Assembly (NCBI RefSeq): GCF_964340395.1
Contig: NC_135555.1
Coordinates: 12,653,746-12,717,745, forward strand
DNA: 64,000 nucleotides
Reading direction: 5' to 3'
From: Glandiceps talaboti
Taxonomy: Eukaryota; Hemichordata; Enteropneusta; Spengelidae
Shown: piece by piece, positions 32,101 through 41,500 of the stretch
Layout: each line of letters starts with the position of its first letter
How positions within the stretch are numbered: position 1 is the stretch's first letter
Position numbers and translations under genes: made by a program
The notes under the pieces: generated by a model
Databases searched by the model: none
The model's input: only the letters and a program-made list of their open reading frames with translations
What the model was told of the DNA's origin: nothing

Positions 32101-34209
32101 AATGGTGAAATAAATGTCACCATTTCATAGCTAACTCTTTACAGCAAACTCTAAAAAAAACATTGCTGAGCCCTGTCACACCAATTAGGGGCATGATACT
32201 CACTAATTTTGTGCAATATTTCTATTAACATACATGTAAAACATCAAGGGCTTTCACTTTATCAGGGAATACTGAACCGATCCCTGATACATCACAGGGT
32301 ATAGTACATATAAACAATAACTATTATCATATACACAGAATCTATTCCAATGCAATGCAATGGAGAGCACGCACATTGAACCGGGGCAATAATTTTCTGT
32401 ATCACAGCCCGGCACACTTTGCCCAAATATGGCAAGTGGCACTCTCATCGATATCCATTCGCTCAGTGGTTTGGCTTTGTTAATTTCTTCACTATTGTTA
32501 CGTTTCTGAGAATAAAATAATATTTCAGTGCCAATTTATGTGATTGTGTCATTCAAATTATGTTTTCATGCAACTACATGTTGTATATGACAAAACTCGG
32601 TAGTACTGCATAAGGACCCTCCTAAAGTCGGGCCCTTCTGCCATACAACCTCAGTCTGCAAAACCCATATCCAGGCCATAAAGATTAACAGTACCTGACA
32701 GTATCCATCTGTGGAACATCTTTCGCAAGTTGTACATCTGGTAACTTTGGAGATGCCTTTCGTTTTCTTGGTATGTACACCGCAGGTGTTCCTGGTGGTG
32801 CTGAGAACAAAAAAAAATGACACACTTAAAGTCAGGTTAAAAATCAAAGTCCAAACCGGAACATAACCATACAACAACCAAATTCAAGTTTAATATGTTT
32901 GAAATATTTTTATAGCAAATTTTGGGGACATACTTGTCCATGCCATGTAAACTGTGAAAGCACAGATTTTCTCTCTACTTGAAATCACAGTAAAACGTCA
33001 ATTAGTGCACCTAATGATATTCCGAAACATCAAATGAGAAAAGGGCTTGGCTTTAATACACATAGTACCAATAACAGGCAAATATTAACAATAATCTTGT
33101 AACAAACAGGGAAAGTAAACAGAGGATTGGGTTTAGTAACACTTGGCATAGCAAGTTGGAGTTTGATATGCATTACATTCCATCATTTGATAAGAGGACT
33201 TGGATGGCATCTTTACATAATACTGGTAGCTCACATTCACAAACAAAGTTAAAGTCCCCAAGTATTTCATATACATATGAGGCCATAAAACTTCCTATCA
33301 AACTATGAAACATAATATTCTGTAGTTCAGACATACCTTTGCACTAAAATGTTATGAGCCAATTCACTTACTTTCCCTGTTTGTAACAAATTCTGCTTGT
33401 TACTGCTTGCCTGTCGCTAGTTGTAGTACAGTGACGTTTTATTTTTACCTCAAAATAGAGAGTACCACAGTTTTAAGATTCTTAAGACTTACCATGTTGT
33501 AAAAAACCTTTTATTAAAGTCTTTGGTGTTGGTCTACTAGTGTCTTCTGTCAAAATGGACTGTGGTATCTTCTTGCTTGCACTTCTAGTAAGTCGTCTTT
33601 GCAGAGGTATCTTTTTAGCCGAGGGTTGATCCACTGGTTTTGGTTGAGGAGATGAAAGCCTGGTTACCCTCTTACTTTTAGGAGGTAACTTCACTGTTTC
33701 TGCATTTTGAAGAAAACCTCTGATCTATATGATGAGAATAGAGGAAAGATTTTAATAGAATAACAAATAATGGCAATGGTATCATTTTAAGTTGGACATA
33801 CAATTCAAAATAATATGAATTCATAATGACAAATACCACTACTTCTAATTCATAGTTAGTACAAATTAACTACCGGGTAGTGATAAATCTTGATTCCATG
33901 AATGTGATAATGGGACATGTTCATGGTTGCTTACAAGTTTCCTTTTGTCATCCATCTGCACTCTATCATGTTACAATATAGCAAATCAATTTCGATTTGG
34001 ACTCTTAATCTCGTATTTCTGCACCACTTGACTGAGATTGAATGGAGTCACACTGACCAAACATATCTGACCCTGTATTCAAGTCAAAGTTTCCTCAGAT
34101 TACATGCATTTGTCACATCACTGCCAATTGAATTACACATGTAGGTGTCACTCACCAGAGTCTTAGGAGTTTCTGCTGGAGCTGACAGTTTACTACTTCT
34201 TCGAGACAT
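17427..34209 (-). CDS. CENPT: Centromere protein T (CENP-T), histone-fold inner kinetochore protein
   Basis: Links centromeric DNA (with CENP-W/S/X) to the Ndc80 and Mis12 complexes. Ten coding exons join in phase to 704 residues: 34156-34209, 33493-33724, 32695-32800, 31017-31223, 29077-30181, 26717-26754, 25571-25711, 17747-17851, 17427-17553, with a 5' UTR exon proposed upstream (nine listed are coding). N-terminus: two TPKTLI(R/K)GFLQ motifs at T14 and T84, matching the CDK-phosphorylated Ndc80-binding sites of vertebrates. Two RxxRMSVGTFG motifs at about 159 and 229. Then acidic 13- and 14-residue repeats, an acidic run, and at about 595-690 the histone fold (LPRSLTKNIFSFH, AYSKHAGRKIV, DFELLMRR) followed by the CENP-T tail HLPLEYRQQLIPIARSGNV. 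The middle is clearly disordered. The acceptor before the start ATG lies at 34228-34229. Confidence 0.95.
17990..18360. repeat. Diverged tandem repeat in CENP-T intron
   Basis: Three similar modules of about 120-150 bp, each with a form of CCAAACCAAATTTTAGACCA followed by a C-rich stretch. A related motif (CACCAAATATCGAAGAATTC) lies at 22510-22560. Likely transposon debris. Confidence 0.45.
20066..20146. repeat. (AC)n microsatellite
   Basis: About 80 bp of perfect AC, followed by a more complex AC/GC-rich tract up to 20240. The cysteine-valine frames here are artefacts. Confidence 0.98.
20394..22681. mobile_element. Candidate 2.3-kb element with 12-bp inverted termini
   Basis: TAGCTCCGCTGT at 20394-20405 recurs inverted at 22670-22681. 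Between them lies an internal inverted repeat (20868-20956 against 21328-21408) containing CCATACGTTACAGTGGTAAC. No transposase frame is visible and no target duplication was found, so the boundaries are tentative. Confidence 0.4.
23116..23220. mobile_element. Small MITE of the TAGWCTGTAAG family (copy 2)
   Basis: Starts TAGTCTGTAGGGTACACTGT and ends GACATATCTTACAGTCTA. The interior has CACACATCAGTCAACCACTG. Its palindromic ends match the other copies. Confidence 0.7.
23887..24708 (+). CDS. Sulfotransferase-like P-loop protein, intronless, nested in CENP-T intron
   Basis: A single open frame of 273 residues. Near the N-terminus VFLWSAPRSLSTAFERC (14-30) fits the 5'-phosphosulfate loop of PAPS sulfotransferases. 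FLIRHPAKIILSY (112-124) fits the 3'-phosphate motif (Arg and Ser). This family is often labelled branched-chain-aminotransferase-like in invertebrate databases but has no aminotransferase fold. No signal peptide or membrane segment is evident. The substrate is unknown; the core suggests sulfonate transfer from PAPS. It lies on the strand opposite to its host gene. A splice-acceptor-like TTTCAG at 23833-23838 hints at an upstream 5' UTR exon, and AATAAA follows at 24764-24769. Intact frame and complete motifs argue for a live gene, possibly of retrocopy origin. Confidence 0.88.
   Translation: METSTTASSSPAKVFLWSAPRSLSTAFERCVLNLPDVKAFVEPYVRAAHFGPMEERFRGYTTFPANPEVSYQQTKTNLEDAFPGKKIVFVKDIPLYVIDHVDKLPVGFRHSFLIRHPAKIILSYDKGCQKIKKMGYPYYDEFRADLMGIKELSYLYNYLVKEKIECDPVIVDADDLQRNPAMVMKKYCKSVGIPYNESMLTWKQDIPEKIKEEMAWIFPLEVWHGRVLSSNGLHPSCPSDGDDIDVTVYPEDIQLAIRECMPFYQQLYEHRLR
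24764..24769 (+). terminator. Poly(A) signal of the nested sulfotransferase-like gene
   Basis: AATAAA lies 56 bp after the stop codon, followed by T-rich DNA at 24820-24840. Confidence 0.6.
25807..26063. mobile_element. hAT-like MITE, copy A
   Basis: 257 bp bounded by ATAGGGAACTTGCAA and the inverse of ATAGGGAACCTGCAA. It matches, in inverted orientation, the copy at 31419-31674 along its whole length (shared GAGCATGCTCAG, CCTCCCACAATGGTCAGGGT, TTTCCCATGATGCAACATTC). The target duplication has decayed. Confidence 0.85.
26215..26515 (+). mobile_element. MITE-like repeat, copy A (inverse copy at 45180-45530)
   Basis: About 300 bp, bounded by CTGGTCAGGACA and its inverse CTGACCAGAAA. The interior (GACATTTTGTCTAAAGTGGT, TTTATTTAGTACTTTA, CTCTGCAGTTGT, ATCTGCAGACTG) matches the reverse complement of 45180-45530 closely. 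Non-coding. Confidence 0.8.
27076..28959. mobile_element. DNA transposon remnant with CAGGGTTCG termini
   Basis: Left end CAGGGTTCGTACACTC and inverted right end CAGGGTTCGCACGGTC. Both are followed inside by repeated TTTTCCAGGG-type motifs. Such ends are common in hAT-type elements of aquatic animals. TTTTA flanks both ends, too short to settle the class. No transposase is visible, and a second element is inserted inside at 27832-28418. It sits in the CENP-T intron between the exons at 26717-26754 and 29077-30181. Confidence 0.75.
27832..28418. mobile_element. Nested element with TCGTCCCA subterminal repeats and 9-bp target duplication
   Basis: 587 bp flanked by GTATCAGTC on both sides (27823-27831 and 28419-28427), a perfect 9-bp duplication. 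Ends are GGTGGGCGGTCATTTCGTCC and, inverted, GGTTGCCAGACAACTCGTCC. Each end carries five to seven copies of CTCGTCCCA in inverted orientation relative to the other end. Nine-base duplications are typical of Mutator-like elements, so that class is suggested but not proven. Confidence 0.85.
29250..29437 (-). repeat. In-frame 42-bp coding minisatellite in CENP-T
   Basis: Five units code ADMPADTDSHSGDD or close variants in the disordered middle of CENP-T (about residues 450-520). One unit is shortened in frame and one lacks three bases. The frame is kept throughout. Confidence 0.92.
29538..29985 (-). repeat. In-frame 39-bp coding minisatellite in CENP-T, about 11 units
   Basis: Eleven units of 13 residues, consensus AETSADTDVQGEV with A/D at position 1 and A/E at position 5, plus a partial unit. 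The array forms about residues 266-410 of CENP-T. Neighbouring units are nearly identical, indicating recent expansion or homogenisation. The long plus-strand frame over it is a shadow. Confidence 0.95.
30348..30493. mobile_element. Foldback MITE, about 146 bp
   Basis: Left arm 30348-30385 and right arm 30458-30493 are imperfect inverted repeats sharing TTGCCT, GGCACTAGTAGA and TTACC. It lies in the CENP-T intron between exons 29077-30181 and 31017-31223 and is non-coding. Confidence 0.75.
31419..31674. mobile_element. hAT-like MITE, copy B, intact 8-bp target duplication
   Basis: 256 bp bounded by ATAGGGAACTTGCAA and its inverse, flanked on both sides by TGCTTTCA (31411-31418, 31675-31682). 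An 8-bp duplication fits the hAT superfamily. It is the inverted counterpart of 25807-26063. Confidence 0.9.
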
Positions 34210-34373
34210 ATTCTCTATACACAGGTCCTACAAACACAATTTATCACTGACATCATATTCTATGGAAGTGCATGTTTACTACCAAACCAGCAAGACTATA
34301 AATATTGGCATAATGTTTTTCACTACTCCCACATTTTTTGTTACGAATTACGCAAACAAAATCAGGCACTGAT

Positions 34374-34375
<2 letters not shown>

Positions 34376-34453
<78 letters not shown>
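34376..34453. repeat. (AC)n microsatellite in CENP-T 5' UTR intron
   Basis: About 78 bp of perfect AC, about 170 bp upstream of the CENP-T start codon on its strand, inside the proposed first intron. Confidence 0.98.
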
Positions 34454-34455
<2 letters not shown>

Positions 34456-35190
34456 AAATGCTACATTTTATGTCACTGTGAACACACAAAAACAATTTTG
34501 TGTTTGAATCTTCCTTGTTTCATCCAACAGTGATGTTGATTTGTGTTCACCGTGAGATAAAATGTATCATTTTTATATGCTTGGCTGCTATCAGTGTCTG
34601 TATTTTGTTTTATTAATTTGTAACAAACCACATTATATTATGGCATTGAAAAAAAATGTTGCATTGCCTAACTGAAATTCTGTAGTCACTCTGGTTTGGT
34701 AGTAAAACTGCAAAAGAGTATAATTTTTTTCGATAAAAGCAACCAGCAATATATTCACTGAAAATTGTTAACATATCAATAACTAGACATTATATACAGT
34801 AACATGATAGTTTTTTTTATCTATAAGAAGTACATTAACAGGTTCAAAATTGATTGCATTGGGGTGCTGATTTGCATACAAGAGAAATTGACCAGTTGCA
34901 AAGTCGACAAGTATCAGAACTTGGCCAACTGTAATACAACAAAAATATAAATTGTGTATTAATCTGAAGTATCCAGAATCTATCTAATTAGCTTTATCAA
35001 GTGTACATCTAATGATTACAGGTATTTGTCACTATTGGCGAAACTGTCTCTTGAAGACAATACAAACCATCTTGACCTGTGTCTGTCACTGCCAGAAGAT
35101 TCCTGTTACTTTATGTACATCATCAATTCAATTTTCTGAGTGTACATACACCAATTTACTTCATAAAAGTAAACAAGATATATTTTATAT

Positions 35191-35323
35191 ACATGTACCT
35201 AGCTGCAATAATTGTAGCGTTTGCTGTGATTTTGAGGGCTTTTTCTTCTGTTTTTGTGCCTTTTTTCATTCCGATGTTTAACCTGAAGCAAAGCAAACGC
35301 TACAATTATCACAGCTAACATGT
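35191..35323. mobile_element. Foldback element with 32-35-bp arms
   Basis: Left arm 35191-35225 and right arm 35292-35323 are inverted and share ATAATTGTAGCGTTTGCT exactly, plus ACATGT and AGCTG. Arms of this length with a 66-bp loop would make a strong hairpin in either transcript. It lies in the proposed first intron of CENP-T. Confidence 0.8.
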
Positions 35324-35495
35324 ACCCTGCCTTCAAAACTTTGCTTGTTTATGTTTATAACAATTTTATTGGAGTAATTGTTTTCATTATTGGCCGACTT
35401 CTCTAGAGTGCACACCCAAATTAAATCTGATTTAGTGAAAATGTTTCTCTATTGCATTCTTTGTCACTAACGTCTGAAGAGAGTACTTTTAGTGG

Positions 35496-35600
35496 CATAG
35501 GCACTCGAATCAATTTGTATGATTTTTTTTAAAAATTGTAGAGTAAGTATGGCATACTTTACATTTTTTAAAATCATACTAATTAATTCGAGTGCCTATG
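35496..35600. mobile_element. Foldback element with 31-bp arms
   Basis: Arms 35496-35526 and 35570-35600 share CATAGGCACTCGAAT and GTATGATTTT in inverted orientation, with an AT-rich loop. It lies in the proposed first intron of CENP-T, about 170 bp right of the previous foldback. Confidence 0.8.
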
Positions 35601-35875
35601 ATTAGTGGTATTTCAATTTTCTATGTATATGTATTGCTGTTGGCAACAACCGTCATGATGTTGAAACTAATGAAAACGAAATATAGATTTGTATTTACTC
35701 AATGAATCATGTACGAAAAAATATATAATTTCTTTATAAATAAGTTTTAATAACAACTTCAAGAACAACTATAATTATAAACTCGGTGCAAGATTACGCG
35801 TCCCTGTGTTCTTCAGAGCCACTGGTTCGTATTTTAGACACAATCAAAACATATAAAACATCAAAGAAAACTTAC

Positions 35876-35995
35876 CTGTCCAATATTGAGATAGGTTTGT
35901 TGGTCGAAGTACTAGTAAGTGTAGCCGTTTCGTTTTGCTTTCACTTTCTTTTACGCTTGAAAAAATGACAACAAGCGTTTCTGGAACTTCAAGTT
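35876..35995 (-). other. CENPT: Proposed 5' UTR exon of CENP-T
   Basis: A donor GACAG|GTAAG ends at 35876, and the CENP-T start exon has an acceptor at 34228-34229 (TTTGTAG|GACCTG), so an upstream non-coding exon is needed. The right end is estimated from the nearby YY1-like motif; the exact start is not visible. Confidence 0.5.
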
Positions 35996-36345
35996 TTCAA
36001 AATGGCGCCGTTTTGATAAGACTGCCTATCTCCCTACTTAATATTAGTAATATTTCTAAAATGTTATATCATCCATGAAATGATCACTTTATGTTGATGT
36101 TATTTCAATAATAAAGTTACATGTAATATTGCTCAATGGTTGATTTCGTACAAAAATATATTTTATAAACACACAATCATGATGTATAAAAAGAAGTGTA
36201 TTTCGCTTTACCAACTTAGGGGTTTCAATATTTTCTCGCGAGATATGAACGTGAGTTGAAATCAAGATCTTCGAGCATTGCCCGTCCATGTCAACTGTCG
36301 GTGAATGTCTTGAGTTTTTAACAGCCGCCGAGGACACAACTAATC
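35996..36345. promoter_or_regulatory. Divergent promoter region of CENP-T and NUTF2
   Basis: About 350 bp between the proposed CENP-T first exon and the NUTF2 start codon. CAAAATGGCGCCG at about 35998-36010 resembles the YY1 site (AANATGGCGNC), a frequent element near starts of housekeeping genes. CTCGCGAGA at about 36234-36242 is a palindromic match to the TCTCGCGAGA core-promoter motif of housekeeping genes. Confidence 0.65.
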
Positions 36346-38502
36346 ATGAACGTGTTTGCGCAATTCAAAGAGATAGGATTTGCGTTTGCTAACCATTATT
36401 ACATCACATTCGACGCAAATCGATCCAACCTCAGACCTCTTTATGTAAGTATGGAACAAGCTCCTGTCTATGTCTGCATAGGCTTTGGCTTGCAAATGAC
36501 ATTCATGTTTCGCTCTCTCTGCAGTAAATAGTACAGCCCTGTAATCACGATGTGTTCTTGGTATTCATAATCATTTGAATGGTAAAAAAATAGACAATGT
36601 GCCTCCATTGTCTATGGATCATTACACACTATTACGTCAAGAGTGTTTGGAACAGGGTGTGTGTGAATCCAAGTTCACATGCAGTACTAGTCCTGCTTGC
36701 AAACGGAGGAATTCGGGACTCGATTCTGACAATTGTCCCTCCCCTCCAAGTCAGTAATACAGACTCGTGCACCGTCATGGAAGCAGGACTAATGCAGTAC
36801 CTGCTGTACAGTGTGTACAGTATATTGCAGTGCTATGTAAAAGTCAACAGCCAAAGCAAAATCCATGTAAATGATTAATGTATTGCATCACATTACTTGA
36901 AATTGTCAATGTAATTACTTGGGTTCCCTAAGCAATTATTCAAACACCAAGCAAATTAGGTGAATTTGTGACAAAAAATGTCTGAATTCGAAAAAAATAA
37001 ATACAGTATTGCACAACAAGAATCTTTACAAAGTTACATATACATATTTGTATATGTTTGATGAGGATAATTTATTTCTAGAGCATAGGCTTACATTCAT
37101 TTACTCACAGTCCTATAATAGAGTTAGGGCCTGTGATTTACTAGGAAATCTCAAACAAATACAATCAGGAACAGGCAACCATTTACAAGCTAAATTTTAG
37201 GCCTAAAGTGTTATCAAGGAGGTTTAAGACTTTATACTTCCTTGGTTATTAATCCAATTCAGTTGTTTACTTTCCCTGTTTGTATAAGATTCCGTTTTCA
37301 TCCATGGTCTCATATCGCCAGCTGTACTTGTCTCTGTACTTCCACCATGGTGTGAGAAGTGTTATAAATCCAATTCATTACATACTTCCCTGTTTGTAAC
37401 AAGTTCTGCTTGTAAAAGCTTACCTGTCACTGGTTGTAATACGGTTATGTACCAGTTATACACATTTATGCCCTGCACAAACAAAGTTTTATGCATGTGA
37501 ACAGAAAATAAGTTATTTATTTTCTTGTTCTGTGTAATGACAATGAAAAGTACACTGTAAGAGTCAAAATGTTATAAAAAATAACCATTGTGTGTCCTCA
37601 TACTTTGCACAGGTATAATTATATATAATTCTCCAATATTTTCTTGTGGAAAGTAAATACCTGAATCTAGCATTATTATGAGAGTAATTTTGCTTTGAAT
37701 GCACTACCAGTTTTGTATTTCGCAGGACAGTATGTTCAAAATATAGAAAAGCTGTCCTTCGCTAGCCATTCACCAACAGCTTTTATTGTGAATATACATG
37801 TACCTCTTGTTTGATTTGCAGTGACAAAGGACATTATGTCACCTCAAGTTTATGGAGAAAGTTGGTAACTTATTCAATCATAGACCCTACCACTTGTAGG
37901 GTCTCTGATTCAAAGAGACTAACGTTAAAAAAGTATGATGGGTTCGTTTGTTAGATGATGTTGGATGTTCAATGTTTTTGCTATGGTTTTTATAACCCCT
38001 AGTGACTTACTACTGTAACAAAGAGGGGAATCAGGGACAATTGGTGTAAATCGCCATACCTCTAAGGCTCTTTTGGGTGGGGAACCCAGGTAAAATACCT
38101 GGGGAACTCTGGTACATTTTATGTGCCTTCACCTTAATAGTACTGGTACTCAAAGTGGCACAAGCTGAGTTTATAAGCTTTCTACTCAATTGAAAATACT
38201 TCAGTAAAATCCCATTCCTGTATAATGGTAATGTCGATGCATGTCTTCTATAACATTACTTACAACTGTCTTCTGGCATTGTTAGAAGTTACTGTTGATC
38301 ATCAGATCTGTATCTTAATAGTAATAATACCAGGTTTGAGTTCAGTCAATTGCAAGTGGTGGCTAAGTATGCTAGAACTGTGAGTACAATACTGCGAGTA
38401 CCTTTTAAATATACATCAAAAACTACACCTAAATACATATAAGCTAAACTTGTGCCCTGTTAACAAAGAAATTGATGATGGTGTTGTTGTTTTTGTTGTT
38501 AA

Positions 38503-38538
<36 letters not shown>

Positions 38539-41500
38539 ACATGATGCAAGTTAAAGTGTTTTTCATGTTTTTTTAATCTACAGGCTCCAAGTGCTTTACT
38601 AACATTTGAAAATGATCAGTTCCAAGGACCTGATGCTATTATTACAAAACTTACTGTAAGTATCTGATGTTACCTATTGTAAGATATTTTGGATTTGTAC
38701 CAATGAACATCAGCTTTCATTATACTCTCTCACAGCCCTCACCAGCTTTGCTAAAGTGTCTGTTTTACTGTCACCAGTTTGATGAGGACACACAATAATT
38801 GGGGATTGAGCTAGTTGTTGGGTCAAAGTAAAGGGGAAAAAACCACATAATTCTGCAAAGTCAGTGATGGCTGTGAGAGAGTCTAGTTAATGTCAAGATC
38901 AACACAATGGAGATAGTGCACAATCATTGCTTTCAAAGTGTCTGCTTTGTAACTGGCAAATGATGTAAATAGTAGCAACATGCATCCTACTGCTTTTAGT
39001 ACATAGGCATTTAGATATGAACACAGGTGTGCATAGCAACCATGCAGACACCCATAGCAACAGCCGTGCATATCTTGGACAAAGATAGCCGGGGTGTGTA
39101 TGAATCAACTTACCAAGACAGAATCAGAAAAATGTCCTATTAATCAAACCCACTGAAAATTGCAACATCAATCATTGCCCTAATTCTACAGTTGTGCTAC
39201 AGTGCCATTGGCACTTTTTTCAAGATTCTGTATCAGTAAATGTAGTTAGTTAGTCCAAAAGTATTTCAACTTTAAGCAGAAACAAAATGTGGATATGGTC
39301 ATTGTTGCATTATGGGTTGTAAATACAAATGTATGTCATATACAAGTTACAGTCTGGACATTCGATCTCATTTGCATACGGTCAGAGTTGAATCACATCA
39401 AATGGCGCGCTATTTCATGTGTTCCTTCGAGATGCTATCTACATAACAATACAGTGTTATTTTTAGAATGCTGCATGTACAATGTTCCAAAGTCACTGTA
39501 CAATCTACAAGTGACCTACTCGCATGTTTAGTACCTTCAAAAAACATAGTTTCACGTGAGATTTTTCATTATACCGTTTTGTTTGGTCGATGTTCGTTTT
39601 CAGATTTCTCAGTTTCACTTCCGTGAAGAAAACATACCCGTCGTAAAACGGCCTGGGCTAAGAGAAAGACGCACGGGCTAAGCATGTCACATACATCATT
39701 CGATTTGTTATTAAATTCTACACAGATGAAGCCCTGCAACGTAAAATCTGTCCATGCAATGATATTCAACTATATCTCTGAACATGTAACCTTGTTTGTT
39801 TTTAGAAATTGAGTGCAACGTACTCTCGACTACTGTAGGTTTTACTGGCTCGTTTTCCGTCCGTATGCAAGTAAAATGTGATCAAAATGCATCATGCTAA
39901 AAATCACCGCACAGTTAATCACTGTATGAAAATTCACGAAATTTGACCACGGCCTTTATTTTTGCCGATAAAGTCAAATGACAGTCAAACTTTCAAGGCA
40001 ATTTTTATTTTCAATAATTCAGTTTTAGTCATCATTGATCAGCTAGGAGTTATAATTTCTATGCGATGTTTTAAAAATAATAAACACAATTGGCCCATGT
40101 ATTTTCCAGATATAAATTTCATCTCATGTGATTTTCTTGGTGCTTGTTTATGTGTAAACATGTTTTTCATCAAAGAACATTTCACTTTACGTATATTTTT
40201 TTGTGTCGAAAATATGTCACTTGGATAAGTCACGATGCACTCTGTGATCAATCGATAAAAATGTTGTAATTCTTTCCGAACATTTGCTGGAATTTCCACT
40301 TCTCAGAGAGCCTTATTCATAATAATGTTGGTCATGTTGTATTTAAAGATTCAAACTCTATAAAAGCATCAAATTCTATGAATATTTAGACCGAAGTAGG
40401 ATTTCAACGTTAATGCACGATAAATATGCGCAGACAGGCTGCGCAGACGAATGTCCAGACTGTAATACAAGTATAGAGTTGGTATCAGATTCAGAATCAG
40501 ATTCACATTGGAGGACAATATGAGGCCAGTCTCATATTGAGCCTCAGGTTCAGTCTCGTATCTGAAAAATCATGCGATAACACCACAGCAGTCAAACAAG
40601 AAATTATCTCACTTGTCACCCATCAAAAATATTACTTCTACAGACTTTTAAATAAGACTACAATCTTTTTAAACAGCCGCAATTCAGATTCCATTATTGG
40701 AATAGTGCGCCTACCAACAAACACATCAGCTGAACTTTGACCTCTCGCAAATGTCTTAATGCCATCAGACAACAAGCTTCTATCTCTGATTTTCAGGCTT
40801 GGCTTGTTCAAGCTGAGACATCCCCCCCCCCCCCCCCCCCCCCCCCCATCAAGTGAATGTGAAGGGGGAACATTTCCTGTAGCCTGGACATTATCATTTC
40901 TTGTTTGACTGCTTTTCTCTGGTGTTATCATGATTTTTCGAATATGAGACTGAACCTGAGGCTCAATATGAGATTGGCCTCATATTGTCCTCCAATGTGA
41001 ATCTGATTCTGAATCTGAGAACAACTAATATACTCGTCTTCATATTCCAATATCAGGAAAATAAAAGATATTTTAGTTTGGCCACTGGAGGGCGCAATTT
41101 AAAAGCATATATTTTGGTCAGAATTGTTTCAGTACTTAAATTGTACCTTGACAGTAGTAATCCTTTTCCAACAAAAAAAATGTCAAAGGTTTTTTTTACA
41201 TCTTTTTATTGATTGCTTCACGTACTGCCATGCATTTTGCGTACATGATGAAATTTAAATTTAACCTGATTTTTCTATATCTTGTGTGTCATTTGCACTG
41301 TGCTTGTTAAAAGATGACTGGAAAGTAGATAACTAGAATATGCTTTGTGAGTTGAAATAGCAAAGTACGGTTTACTAATGCTATCTTTGGTGTCTTTGTT
41401 ACAGTCACTACCATTTCAGGTTGTCAAGCATGTAACTACAACAGTAGATTGCCAACCTATTGATGAACGTACCGTTCTTGTCTTTGTGGTTGGTCAGCTA

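Noticed and set aside
36575-36878. Open frames in NUTF2 intron 1 that look like an extra exon
   Set aside because: NUTF2 is complete and in phase without them; no family match.
39289-40299. Several open frames of 60-90 residues in NUTF2 intron 2
   Set aside because: No similarity that I recognise, overlapping on both strands, and no splice-consistent structure.
40638-40931. Minus-strand frame with a glycine run
   Set aside because: The glycines are the poly(C) tract; the frame spans the loop of the foldback element without any recognisable domain.
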